From assembly GCA_021029095.1 (NCBI GenBank), contig JAJOHG010000010.1, forward strand, positions 744,001 to 808,000: DNA of 64,000 bases, written 5' to 3'. Positions 1 to 10,719 of the stretch are shown in pieces (positions within the stretch are counted from its first letter, which is position 1; each line of letters opens with the position of its first letter). The stretch comes from Phellopilus nigrolimitatus. Taxonomy: Eukaryota; Basidiomycota; Agaricomycetes; Hymenochaetales; Hymenochaetaceae. Both the position numbers and the translations under genes were made by a program. The notes beneath the pieces are model-generated. The model did not search any database. It worked only from the letters and a program-made list of their open reading frames with translations, and was not told the DNA's origin.

Positions 1-1794
1 TCAAGGTGGTACACCCGCAAGGCATGAGAGGCTATTTCAATCATGAATTACTTTATCAACCTTGTCATTTATCATTATCAGGAACTGACCTTTCGCTCCC
101 CATTAATTTACTGCGGGCTTTTAGCCTCGAACGCGTTTGGTAGTGTAAGCGCCGTCTTAATGCATCCTCGTAACTGTACGGATGACAACGGATTTTCCGA
201 AGCTTATGGCTGCCGGGATTCTCACAAACATGGAAGGAAAGCGAGGGATACGAGGTTGGAGATGGTGAGTATATCATGTTCACTCATTGGTGTGGAAATG
301 AATTGTCGCTACCAAAGGCTTTTCTTCGTCGAGGTAATTTCCACTGCATTCCTCCGACTTCTGTATACCTTAAACCTGCGCAATTTATTGGAAGGGCGCT
401 ATCACAATATCTATTGGTTTCTTATCTATGTGAGTCTCCCTTCGGCTCAATCACAAAAAGGCCAACTCACATGGCTTCCAATAGCTGGGTTTTGCCAGAC
501 TACGTGCGTATTGTCATAACTTAATCTATATATGCTGATACTCTTCACCTAAGCCCAATAATACCCGCTGGCTTTCTAATGCGGAGCGCCACCTCGCTCA
601 AGTTCGCCTTGCAGAGGATGCTGGAGAGGCAGACCTAGACTGTGCAGGAGACTCGTATGCATTGGTCACAATCTTCGAAACGAGCAAAATGATATATCTC
701 GTGCCCTTCCGACTTATTTTTAGGATGTGGTCAGGCTTTAAGATGGCTTGCCAAGACATCAAGACGCCTTTTTTCGCCGCACTGACAGCGGCTCAGTTAC
801 TGGGACTGAGCTTTGTCACGTTCTTTCCGACGTACGTCTTTCTCCTAGTCATGCGTCGCGGAAAAAATTGAACATTGACTCTACATCATTGAAGTATTAC
901 GGCGACACTTGGATTTAAAACTAGAGTCAGCCTGCTTCTCGCGGCGTAAGTGGTTACTGGCTGTCCGCGGAAGCAAATACAGCATAGTAACTAACTAGGG
1001 AACAGACCACCATGGATTTTGGCCACTGTCCTCTGTTGTTTGAACTCCTTTCACGCAGGTGAGCAAGCTTAAAAACATGAACTTACAAGGTCCCAAATAG
1101 ACGACATGATAGCCAAGCGTGGGGAGCACTTTTTTCACATCGTATTACCCTGGTGGGTTGCGATCATAGGATATATAATCGCCATCTCTACGTTTTCCAC
1201 TGGTGGCCGCTATGTTGCAATGCTTCTTATGGCCAGTGGATATGCAGGTCTGTCATCGAGTAATGCATAAGACTCAAATTTGACACAATCTGATTGACTT
1301 ACAATAAACTTAGGTGCCGGTCTCACTTTGGTTTGGACGGCTAACTCAATTCCTCGTCCCCCCGCCAAGCGCGCTGCAGTGATAGGTATAGTGAACGGCT
1401 TTGGTAATATAGGAGCCTTGTCAGTCTTCTCCCCTCATGAGTCGCCGAAAGTCTGTACTGACAAAGCTTACAGAGTCGGCTCATTTGTGTGGAAGGTAAA
1501 ATGGAGCCCGCAGTACCACCAATCAATGTACATTGGCATTGCAGCACTAGTTTCCGCCAATGTCTTTTCACTCGGTGAGCCGTAACGGTTGTAGTGCTCC
1601 TGTAACTAGTCTAATACACATCGCACTCAGCCATCCGGTTGATTTTGATGCGCGATAACAAGCAACTGGATGAGGATGGACTAAGCGCAGTAAAGCAAGC
1701 AAACCAAGAACGTGTCGAAGAAGCAGCTCGTCTGGAGGGTATTACCATGGGAGAAGCAATGCAGAAAAGGTCCGGCTACAGATACTTGTATTGA
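1..1794 (+). CDS. MFS permease 1, allantoate-permease (Dal5/TNA1) type, 5' end outside window
   Basis: This is the C-terminal two thirds of a 12-TM major facilitator of the fungal anion:cation symporter (allantoate/nicotinate permease) family, which imports carboxylates at the plasma membrane; the substrate cannot be told. Position 1 opens in the conserved SRWYTRK segment. Later exons give ELTFRSPLIYCG, NMEGKRGIRGW, WSGFKMACQDIKTP, LPWWVAIIGYIIAISTFS, a PRPPAKRAAVIGIVNGFGNIG segment and the cytoplasmic tail ending GYRYLY. I find no internal stop once introns are removed, so it looks functional. The first intron (22-81) begins with GC instead of GT. A full-length paralogue lies at 39211-41989 with the same exon pattern. 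Family assignment is firm; exon borders in 520-700 and 860-1120 are approximate. Confidence 0.85.
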
Positions 1795-2198
1795 AGCTCA
1801 TAGGAGCATACCTATTTTTTGAATGAATCGCTTGCTAAAGTTAGCCGTAATTTTATACATGAACTTTGGTCCGGACGAGGCGCAAATGAGATAAACTACA
1901 CTGCAATACATATTGAATTGCTAGCACTATAGTTTTCCCGTCCGAAGAGTTGGTACTTGGCTAAGGAAACGCCTCAGGAAAGGCACATGCCTATATCGAT
2001 GTTCTCCAAAGCTCTTCGGCTTACGTGGACCGCGTTATTGATAATTATTTGCGCGTTGGGTGTCCCGATGAGAAAAGAGAAGCAATGCGATGATAGTGTA
2101 GTTGTCCCCCATTGTGCTAAAGCTAATTCCAAGTATAGCCTCGGTTGAGTTAAATTCGTGCGTACAATCCGATAATATAAGAACAATTTATGCCAGAG

Positions 2199-2998
2199 TT
2201 ATAAGTACAGACGAGAGATGTATATACATGCATCAACACCGTTGTTAATCACAGGGGCAAGGTCATCGTCGCAAGCTATTACGGGAAGTCGAAGTGATGT
2301 GTGGATGTCGACGGGAGAGTGGTCGAGGTATAATCCGAGTGCGTTCCGCGGGGAGAACGAGCCACCTTGCACCGACATCTTCTTTGAGAGAACCGACATA
2401 CAGAATTCTGTGGACCATCCAAGAGCGACAACGGGAAGCTCTGCCTCATCATATAGGGCAGCGAAAGCGGCCGACGTGTACGAAGGCGAGGTCATGGGAA
2501 GCTCGAGAGTCACCATCTGTGTAATATCTACATCAGCATTTGCACGCATAGAATATACAATGGCACTCACTCTCGGAGTGGCGGGGAGTTCGAGGAAGGG
2601 AGTCGAGAGAGACGAGGGCGGTGAATAGCCGTCGCTGCTTGACGAGGCAGAGGTCGAATCATAAGTGAGAGCAGGCAAGCTCTGCGAAGGGCTCGAAGGA
2701 GCTGAGGGCGTCGAGGAGTCTACCGCAAGACGCGACTTTCTCGCCGCCCTGCGTGTACGCGTCTTCTTCTGCTCGACAATATTCGCGTCGACTCCAATAG
2801 GTTCCTTCATTACGCACTTCGAGCGAATACGCGCAGGAACGCGTCTCCGGGTGCAAGGAGGCACAACTAGACTAGCAGAGTTATCCAAACTCAAACCGGC
2901 TACAAAACTTGTCAGGACCAGCCAGTTGCACAAGTGTGGGCGACGAACGTACCCATTTCACGATGAAGTGCAGCGGATTCGTCTCGAATAGCAGACAT
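2199..2998 (-). CDS. HMG-family paralogue A lacking the HMG box
   Basis: The gene has two exons, 2998..2953 and 2899..2199, giving about 248 residues. Exon 1 encodes MSAIRDESAALHREM, a clear match to MPAIRINAAALHCEM of genes B and C, with the same phase-1 intron after GAAATGG. Exon 2 starts AGLSLDNS, matching EHLSLGDT of B/C. It then jumps to a segment (MKEPIGVDANIVEQKKTRT) that matches the B/C region directly after the HMG box. The roughly 100 residues that hold the box are missing. The remainder is Ser/Pro-rich with no known domain. The frame is open throughout. It faces away from gene B, with paired promoter motifs at 3171 and 3218. It may be a non-DNA-binding relative of the regulators or a decaying copy; its function is unknown. 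Confidence 0.6.
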
Positions 2999-3170
2999 TG
3001 TTCAACAGCGATAAAGCACGAGAAACGGTGGGAGATGGAGAGATGCGATTCGAGTAGGAGTAGATGGGACACATTCCGCCTGACGATGCCGTGGTTTAAT
3101 ACAAAAGGCGGATGTGGAGGACAGAAGAAAGGCTGCTGGACGATATGGTTACCAGAAAAGGAAAATTATG

Positions 3171-3235
3171 CGCTATAATCACACAGCGTCTTAGTGTGGA
3201 CGGAAAAGGAAACCACTCGATATAATCACATCGTG
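3171..3235 (-). promoter_or_regulatory. Paired HMG-gene promoter motif upstream of gene A
   Basis: Two copies of CGMTATAATCACRYMGYG lie at 3171-3188 and 3218-3235, about 173 and 220 bp before the start codon of gene A. The same motif sits at nearly the same distances before genes B and C. This is seen in the sequence; a role as a binding site is an inference. Confidence 0.45.
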
Positions 3236-3775
3236 TTCTCTTATCCGCACTTGCCTTCGCCCACTACCTCGGCCTTTAAGGCTCAGAAAAATACGGGTCT
3301 AAAATTTACGGAGCTCCGAGCTGCTGCTGAATACTGGCGATACTTTCGTGTTGGCGACATGACACTTTATACGACCTTCATGCAAAGTCGACGTCGACAT
3401 CGACTTTTAACCCTTTGAAAGAGTCAAGGTTCGGTGTATGTAAGCCTCTAAAGACGCGTCTCTTCATCTATGTCGTGACCCTCGCAGAACTGACGTCCAT
3501 CTAGCCTTCTTCTCATAGCTCTCCTTCGGCGACCAACTGGGATACTAGTCGGCTTAACTCTTGCATATAATCTTCCAACGTCGCGTTTTGTCGTTCACTT
3601 AGCTCCTTGGTTATTCTGCGGCCGAATTCTTGACAATTGATTACGCACCGTAGTTCATTATGAAGAGTGCAGTGAACGCATTGTTTGATGGAACTCATGA
3701 TAATCTGGCTACACGCTGGCTACACGTGTAAGGTGCGGGGAGGCGTGACTTTTTCCTTTTTGGGCGGGAGCAAAA

Positions 3776-3793
3776 CACGGCGTGATTATAGCG
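3776..3793 (+). promoter_or_regulatory. HMG-gene promoter motif upstream of gene B
   Basis: One copy of the shared motif, read on the minus strand as CGCTATAATCACGCCGTG, ends 168 bp before the gene B start. The second upstream copy found before A and C is not recognisable here; similarity with gene C's upstream region fades near 3755. Confidence 0.45.
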
Positions 3794-3960
3794 CGTAGTT
3801 CTCCTTTTCAGGCAACCACTGCGTCTACCAGCTCTACACTTCTTCGCGTCGATCTCAGTATAAAAGCGCGACATGGACGGCCAGGATTTGTCCCATCTGC
3901 TTGCAGAGCTCCAGTTTGACTCCCCTCGTCTTTTACATCCGCGCACTCTCAGCCCTCCAA

Positions 3961-5100
3961 ATGCCTGCTATTCGTATCAATGCTGCTGCGCTTCATTGCG
4001 AAATGGGTACGTTCTTTGACGATATTTTAGTTTACTAGACCTCACCGATGATCGTAGAGCACTTGAGTCTGGGTGACACCGGTCTCCAGCACTGACGTCG
4101 CGCACGACGAGTTCTCGCTCCGTAAACGCGCTTCAGCTCGACCTGTCCCGCCTCCATCGCCCTCGGCCGCGTCTCGTCGCCAAACCAACAAAGAAGAAGA
4201 AGTCGAGCAACGCGTTCATCCTCTTCCGCTCGCATGCCATCGCGAACCACATGCTCCCCGAGAGCGTGAAGCACCAGAACGACGTGTCGCGGATGGTTGC
4301 CGAGCTCTGGCGAGGCCAGGACGACGCGACGCGTGCACACTTCTTCAAAATGGCGGACCAGGAGAAGGCGAGGCGGGCGATGGAGGAGCTTATTGGAATT
4401 CCGGACGAGGTCGTGGTGAAGAAGAAGAAGACGCGCACGGTGCAACCTGCACAAAGGAAGTCGAGGGAGGCTCGACGCACGACTGTGCAGATGCCGACGC
4501 CACCGCCGACTCCGGAGACCTCGTCGTCTGCTTCACGGGGCAGGGAATATGCTTCGCCTACCACCTCCCGTACCATTTTCGTTGATTCGCATTTACCTGA
4601 TATGCCAAAGGTGAGAAAAAGATACAACTTCGACTTTCGGTTCTTGCATCTAATTTTCCTTCTCTTAGAAGCCAAGTGAGGCTCCGTTAAGACCCTCATC
4701 ACTCCACTTCCCGCACTTCGGTCAAAGCATTGATTTCCTTCCTTCCACCCCTGAGTCCGACGGGTTTTCCGTCGCCCCTGAGTGGTCCGCGGCAGAGCTC
4801 ACGTCTTCGCTGTCTCCCAACCTGACGGCGCATGGCAGCACAGAGCAGCTCGACAATGTGCTCGGGCTTAACTTTGGCACGCTGTCTATCGAACAGGAGT
4901 TGGAGGGTCCCACCACGGATGCCTTCCGTACTTATCCCGACTTTCTGAGCTTGTGCGCGCCTTCGCCGGTGATGTCGCCTGCGGCGACGCTTTCTTCATC
5001 GAACGAGGTGCTCTTGGAGTCGCCTTTCGACATGACGTCTTGGACGCCCCAGTCTGAACTACTTTTGAGCTCCACGGATGTGATTGGTGGTCTCTTTTAG
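3961..5100 (+). CDS. HMG-box transcription factor B (frame disturbed)
   Basis: It encodes a sequence-specific HMG-box regulator of the fungal MATA/Ste11-like type, expected in the nucleus. The box reads SSNAFILFRSHAIANHM...VSRMVAELWRG...RAHFFKMADQEKARR, followed by a basic KKKKTRT patch and an acidic, Ser/Thr-rich tail. By comparison with copy C the exons would be 3961..4006, 4058..4610 and 4669..5100. However, B has one extra base near 4091 and one near 4171-4175, so the usual acceptor leads to a stop just after exon 2 begins. An acceptor at 4088-4089 (TCCAG) would join exon 1 to 4090 in the frame that reads the complete box, giving about 332 residues with a changed N-terminal linker. So B is a pseudogene, a gene with a shifted splice site, or an assembly artefact. 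Confidence 0.6.
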
Positions 5101-5695
5101 TTGGCTGTAGCCCGAGGCTTTCTTTTTGATCTTTCTTTTCATAGTAGGCATTTCTTCGTGTTTCTGAATGAACCAAGCTGTATTTTCTCTGCACTCCAAT
5201 TTCTTCTTCTTGTCTTCGTACGACACGTTCTATGTACCACATACAACCACGACTTTCTTATGGACCTGTATATACAACCATTGTTCGTAACTTCCAACGC
5301 TCAATTGTCCGACGTAGAGCGTATAAAATGAATGCATACTATCTTATCTTCAATGCCTCAGATTCCCAGACTTGTGATTGAATAAAGGTAAATGATACAT
5401 GTAAGTCGAACAGAAAATAAACGCAGAATTGGGACGGGCTATAGGATGCGACCGTCGGCGTAAATGGGTCTCATGAGAGATTTCGAAATTCGCACTTCGC
5501 GCCGATGTTTTAAAACAATGTTTATATGTGATCATCGCGAGTGACTCAACGCACGTGGGTGTGACTCGATGTGTGAGTGACTGAATTTTGTTTGCATTTT
5601 CTGCAATTCGCATTCTTCTTAAGCATCGCTGAAAGGCGATATAAAGATGGTTCTTAGGCACGAGGTTGTCGAGCTAATCTTATCGGAATACCACC
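5101..5695. other. Intergenic: 3' flank of HMG B and promoter of the nuclease-helicase
   Basis: I see no gene here. Short open frames on both strands lack family similarity and splice context. The sequence just before 5696 (TACCACCATGCC) gives a good start-codon context for the next gene. Confidence 0.6.
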
Positions 5696-8600
5696 ATGCC
5701 TCCTGTGCCAGCTGCACGACAGAAAGGGATCACCGCTACGACACTCGCGGTTCACCATCACCTTCAGTGCGATCTCTTCTTGTATAACTCATACCACGGG
5801 ACTTCGAAGAACAGTGCGCGACACTGGCAAGAATCTTCGGAGCTCACTAGAGCCACCCTCTCTCGTGGGGACAAATGGGAGTCATCGTTGTTCGCCTGGC
5901 TTGACGGCAAGGGACTCCTCCTTCAAGTGCTAGGAGGCTTTCTCGAAGGGCCTGAAATTCAAGAGGTCATCGAGATCGATGAAAGGGACCATTTCTTTGT
6001 TTCAGGTCTGTCTTTCGTGCCGCCAGCAAGCGCGTTCGAGTCTAAGTTTCGCGCGAACCATCGGGCGCCGGTGCGATTCGGTGTTGCAAAACCGGATCTT
6101 GTGGAAATACGAAAGGAGAAAGATGGGACCATACGCTGGCAAGTCGTCGATGCGAAGTCCTCCGTCGCAGTGAAGGTATGTGCAATCTTAATTTTACGAA
6201 TAAATCTCCCTCACGCCTTGTAGACTTCGCATCATGTCCAAATTTATTTCTACCATGTATGCTTGGAAAATCTCTTTTCTTCTCACTACAAGCCAATGGG
6301 CACGGCTGCCGTCTGGATTCCACCTTCGGTTCATGGGGCTACCGAACCTTCTTTCGACGAGCTCAACTCCATCGCAACACCTCTCTTATCTCTTCCTTTG
6401 AACGAATTCCTGTTCAACAAACTTCCCGAAATACTGTCTCTGAAACGCGATGAGGTCAAATGGCATCTAAACCCTCTGTGTCATGGGTGTGCATTTGAGC
6501 ATGAGTGCAGTCGTAAAGCGATGCACGACGGTGAGCTAGGAGCAATGGCGAACATCAGCATTCAGGATGCAAGTGTGCTCAGGAATGTCCTCGCGATGAC
6601 CAAAGAACAAAGCTTTGGGTCACCGACGATTTCCGACATTGAAGACTTATACACTACTGTCAGATCAAAAGCAGGAATGGTTGAACTTGAAAGGAGTCAT
6701 CCGTCCACAATGAAGAAAGCTAAGCAAATCTTGAAGATACACGGAAACACTAGTCCTGTGATCGATGCCGCCCGATTGAAGCAAATACAGGTGGCTTTCA
6801 TATGTGTACTCGTTAAAAACAAACTGGTCCTAACCTCTTTGAGCAGGTCCTCAACAAGCGCATTTTCACTCTTCCCAGCGAAGAGGATATCGCAATTGTC
6901 ATCTCGCTCGTCCTGGACCCAGCAACTAACAATATCGCCGCCTTTGGCATCACTACATACTCCAATCTTGAGCCGAAAGTCTCCCCTGGTCCACTCTGCG
7001 GCACATCCGCAGACTTCACTGACGCCATCGCCTCAATAATCCAATACGTTCTCGATTTGAACGAAGTGCGCACCGTGCCGCCCCGCACGCAGTGCTACGT
7101 TTACTCTCAGGCTGAGCGTGCCGCGCTGCAGCGCGCACTTATCGACGCGTCGCTGATTGTAGACCCGCTCGACGATGACCGGCAGGACGCGCTCCGCATG
7201 TGCGTCGGTGCACTATGCGAGGGCGCCGCACTGCTCGCGACGTCGTTCCAACCGCTTGTTCTATCTGGGGCGCTTCTCGACTTTTTAAAGAAGACGGGCG
7301 GTCGAACGACAGCGGAATTGCAGACGTGTCTTCGCCGCCTGGGCTTGCCCTATAAAAAAGGAAGCAACGAAGAGCTCAGACAGCGAATTCAAGACGAACT
7401 GGACCGGCTGAAGGCTCTGGGAAAGAGTATGAAAAGCAGCGACACTGATGATTCTGCTGAATCTAACGAGAGCGGACCCAGCGGACCCAGCGGACCCAGC
7501 GGACGTCCGGAGGTTGGGCAGCTTCCACGTGTGGTCGTTCTCAAGCGCGCGATAGAGCAGTTGCTGGCACTGCCGACACCCGGGTATTGGGATCTCCCCG
7601 GATGCCATTCAATACTAATGACGGGTTCTGCCAACTCATCCTCATGCCCAAGTGATGACGATCTTTACGTAGCCTTCGTGGCAAATCGGCAGGCAGAGCT
7701 TAAATCGATGATGCAAATGCGGAATTTGTGCATTTACGAGGTTTTGACTGAAGCGAGGCAGCGGGCGACGAATCCTCTTGACGGAGAGATCAAAAAAGAT
7801 ATTCTCGTTAATGAAGCACGCGTGCTGACGTCCGAGTTTATGGACATATGCAGGCAGGACCATTTACGTAAGCTCTTTTTCATGCAGCAGGTGAGCCATC
7901 TATCCCGTCAATTCTGTCTTAGTTGGGTTTAATGTTTTTAGTTCGAGGTCCTTGCTAAGCTTAACAATTTATGGCAAGACCGTATTGATGGCTGTGTCGA
8001 CGCTCCGCGCCTCGAATACCTATTTACGAACCGCATGCCAGATAACTCGTACATCCATTACTTCTCCTTGTGCTCTGGTTATGTTGACCTTCCTTCGGAT
8101 AAAGAAAGGACATTCTATGGTTATATTCTGACTGAGGATGAGGACTCAGATTTGCCTGTCGAAGCGCTTTTTGATGACCTCGCAGTGTTCAACCTCGTTT
8201 TCCCTCTTAACAGATATACCAAAGCTAGATGGGATAAGCAACCGATCGCCGTAAAGAAAAAGGTCTTTATTGCGGATGTTCACGATATGGTGATTCGTAA
8301 CTTCAAGACCCTTGTTGTTCTCCGGACTTTTGGAGAGTTCAATTTGCGCCTCAAAAGCCATGCGCGGTATCGTCTTTCCCCGCGTCTCGTCGACTTCAAT
8401 GTGACAAAGATGCTGAGCACGCTTGTCGAACTCGATCTCCAGACACCCACCCATCCGGGATACATGTCTATGCCGCCATTCCTCCAGCTATTTTCTGACC
8501 CTCGGGCATTTTCGAAGCTCTCTAGTGAGTCGCCCTCCATTGCAGATGAGTACGACAAGGCAGAAGGATCGATACAGAGCCGGTTCCGAGAGTTAAGTGG

Positions 8601-10655
8601 ACTGGGAAACGAGGCAGCCACGTCCTTGATATTCAAACCCTCGCAACGACGTGCTCTTAAGAGAATCCTTAAACATAGATTATCGGTCATTTGGGGACCT
8701 CCAGGTAAGTGTTGACCGTTGTTTTTTTATGCTCTTTTCAAACCGATTATATTTTCAAGGGACGGGTAAAACATACACCATTTCCCTTTCCCTCCTGAGA
8801 ATGGCGGAAATCAAGCATGAAAGCAAGAACGGTGGCCGTCAGATTATATTCTTGACTGCCATGACACATGCTGCTATCGATGCGTGCATGTCGAAGCTCA
8901 AGATTTTAATGCAGAACTATCGACAGATCCCTGCATTGGAGCTACGCTGGCTCGATAAAATACGCCTGGAGCGCGTGCTCTCTGGTGCCACTCACCCTTT
9001 GCCTGCAGATAACGAGGCGACATACATCTTCGCAGGGACAGTATATCAGGTATTCAATACTTTCCCTCGCCAATAAAATTACTGAATAATCTGACTCGAT
9101 TTCTTCACAAGCTTTACAATTACTGCAAGCGAACGAAAATTCAGGCCGATTGCGTCGTGATCGATGAGGCCGGACAGCTCGGCTTGGGCCCAGCATCTCT
9201 GGTACTGAAGTCATTGCAAAGTGACGGAAGGATCGTTATTGCAGGAGACTCAGAGCAGCTTGCACCAATTCTGACATCACAGTACCCGCAAGTGGAATCT
9301 CGCTTGTTTGGCTCGATTCTTGACTGCTTGATGCATTCCTCGACTTCCAGAGAGGAAGCCCAGGAAAAATCACTTTCCGATGTGGCCGCTTCTTTGAAAT
9401 TAACGGACTCGTCCGATATTAGCACAGTCGTCCAACTGACCGAGAATTTCCGGTGAGCAACCCCAGTACTCCACGCGCCAATAGCATTGCTCATCAGATT
9501 CGAAGGCTGAATCCGGACCTAGGCGAATTCGTGTCTACCATATACAAGAGATCTTTTAAGCCGCAGAAGACGCAAACCGTCAAAATCGCAAGCCAGCTGG
9601 AAAGCCTGTCGGCTATCGAGGGACACGACGCAACCTTCATGAGGGCAAAAGACATCCTCGTGGCGCTGTCCGCTGCCATGCGTCGGAAACCGCAAGCTCT
9701 CCTCCGCGAGCCCGCCACGAAATCCAAGGACTTCCAGGCTATCCCGAATCCAGTGCTGGACACGCGCCCCATCTCCCTGGCGCTCGTCCGGCTGGAGGCC
9801 ACCTCGGCGCGCCCGGGCCAGATGGGCTACGAGACGCACGTACGCGGCGAGGCGACGTTCGCAGCGGCGCTCGTGCGCCTCCTGCAGCAGGCGGCGCCGG
9901 AGGAGTCCGTGTTCGTCGCGACGCCGCACCGCGTCCAGCGGCAGGCGGTCAAGGATGCGCTCCTGACGCGCGTGGACGACCTCGCCGATGCGTTCGGCAC
10001 ACTGCAGCTACGGGACGAAGAGGCGCCGCCATTCGCGAAGGAGAAGGTCACCGTCGACACGATCGAGCGTCTTCAAGGTAAGACAGGACGCTGCTCGCCC
10101 CACAGTAAAGGAGGGAAAGGCTTGCTGACATAGTTTCCCGCCTTAGGTTCTGAAGCCGGCTTCGTGATCTGCCTCTTCTCGCATACGTACGCGCCGAACG
10201 CGTCGACGGCGATCGACTTCCTGCTCGAGCGCCGGCGGCTGAACGTGGCCATCAGCCGCGCGAAGACGCTCTGCATTCTCGTGACGTCCCAGGAGGTCCT
10301 GCGGCCTTCGGTGCGCGTGTTTGCCAATGCCCAGAGCGCGAAGGGTTTTGCGTTCTTGAAGGCATTCGAAGACCGTGCGTGGTCGACAGACTGTGTCAGG
10401 TTAGCCTGGACGAACTCACAGACAATCAATGACATTCGTCAAGTTCCTACATACATGTACGTACATGTATTTGTTCAGTTTTCAATTTTACACGAGAAGC
10501 CAAAATTGTTGTATCAATGCCCATTAAGTACCTACAAAATAAGAAAAGAGTATTTCATACATACATGTCTAATAGAAGTGTCCCCCCGAATGCCAGTGCG
10601 TCTATGGTTAATAAATACAGGTCTGCAGAGCGTTAAACAAATAAAGAGCATGTAA
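5696..10655 (+). CDS. Fe-S PD-(D/E)XK nuclease - SAP - SF1B helicase (Cas4/Dna2/TM0106-like), about 1521 aa
   Basis: Eight exons read cleanly: 5696..6175, 6224..6790, 6847..7890, 7942..8704, 8760..9049, 9112..9452, 9506..10077 and 10147..10655. Residues 1-260 hold every element of a Cas4/Dna2-type RecB nuclease: C25, E62, D134, D152-A-K154, Q166xxxY170, then C246xxC249x5C255, so four cysteines fit an Fe-S cluster. Residues about 505-535 form a SAP DNA-binding helix pair, followed by a GPS repeat linker. Residues about 945-1480 are an SF1B (UPF1/Dna2-type) motor: Walker A GPPGTGKT, DEAG (about 1066), GDSEQL, LTENFR, ERLQGSEAG and RLNVAISRAK. This predicts ATP-driven unwinding coupled to single-strand cleavage. 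The nuclease motifs are not those of orthologous Dna2. The last exon could splice early (GTTAGC at 10400 to an acceptor near 10620), so the C-terminus is uncertain. Confidence 0.88.
10451..10470. repeat. 20-bp perfect palindrome
   Basis: ATACATGTACGTACATGTAT is identical to its reverse complement. It lies in the last open stretch of the helicase gene, where an intron or 3' UTR is also possible. Confidence 0.8.
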
Positions 10656-10719
10656 CACAGGGGTTGTGGTAGGTATCTACCTACTGTCCGTGCGACGTCG
10701 GTCTGAAATGCATGCGTTA

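Larger units (their letters stand above)
3730..5100 (+). repeat. Arm 1 of an inverted segmental duplication (gene B)
   Basis: From about 3755 to 5100 this segment matches 18430-17062 on the opposite strand at high nucleotide identity, promoter included (for example, both carry GGGACA..GCAGATGG-type sequence before the start codon). The arms enclose about 12 kb with the helicase, TRK and PXR1 genes. Confidence 0.75.

Noticed and set aside
5696..6790. Cas4-like nuclease as a sign of CRISPR
   Set aside because: No repeat-spacer array or other cas gene; the gene has introns and is fused to a eukaryotic-type helicase, so the similarity is to the RecB/Dna2 fold only.
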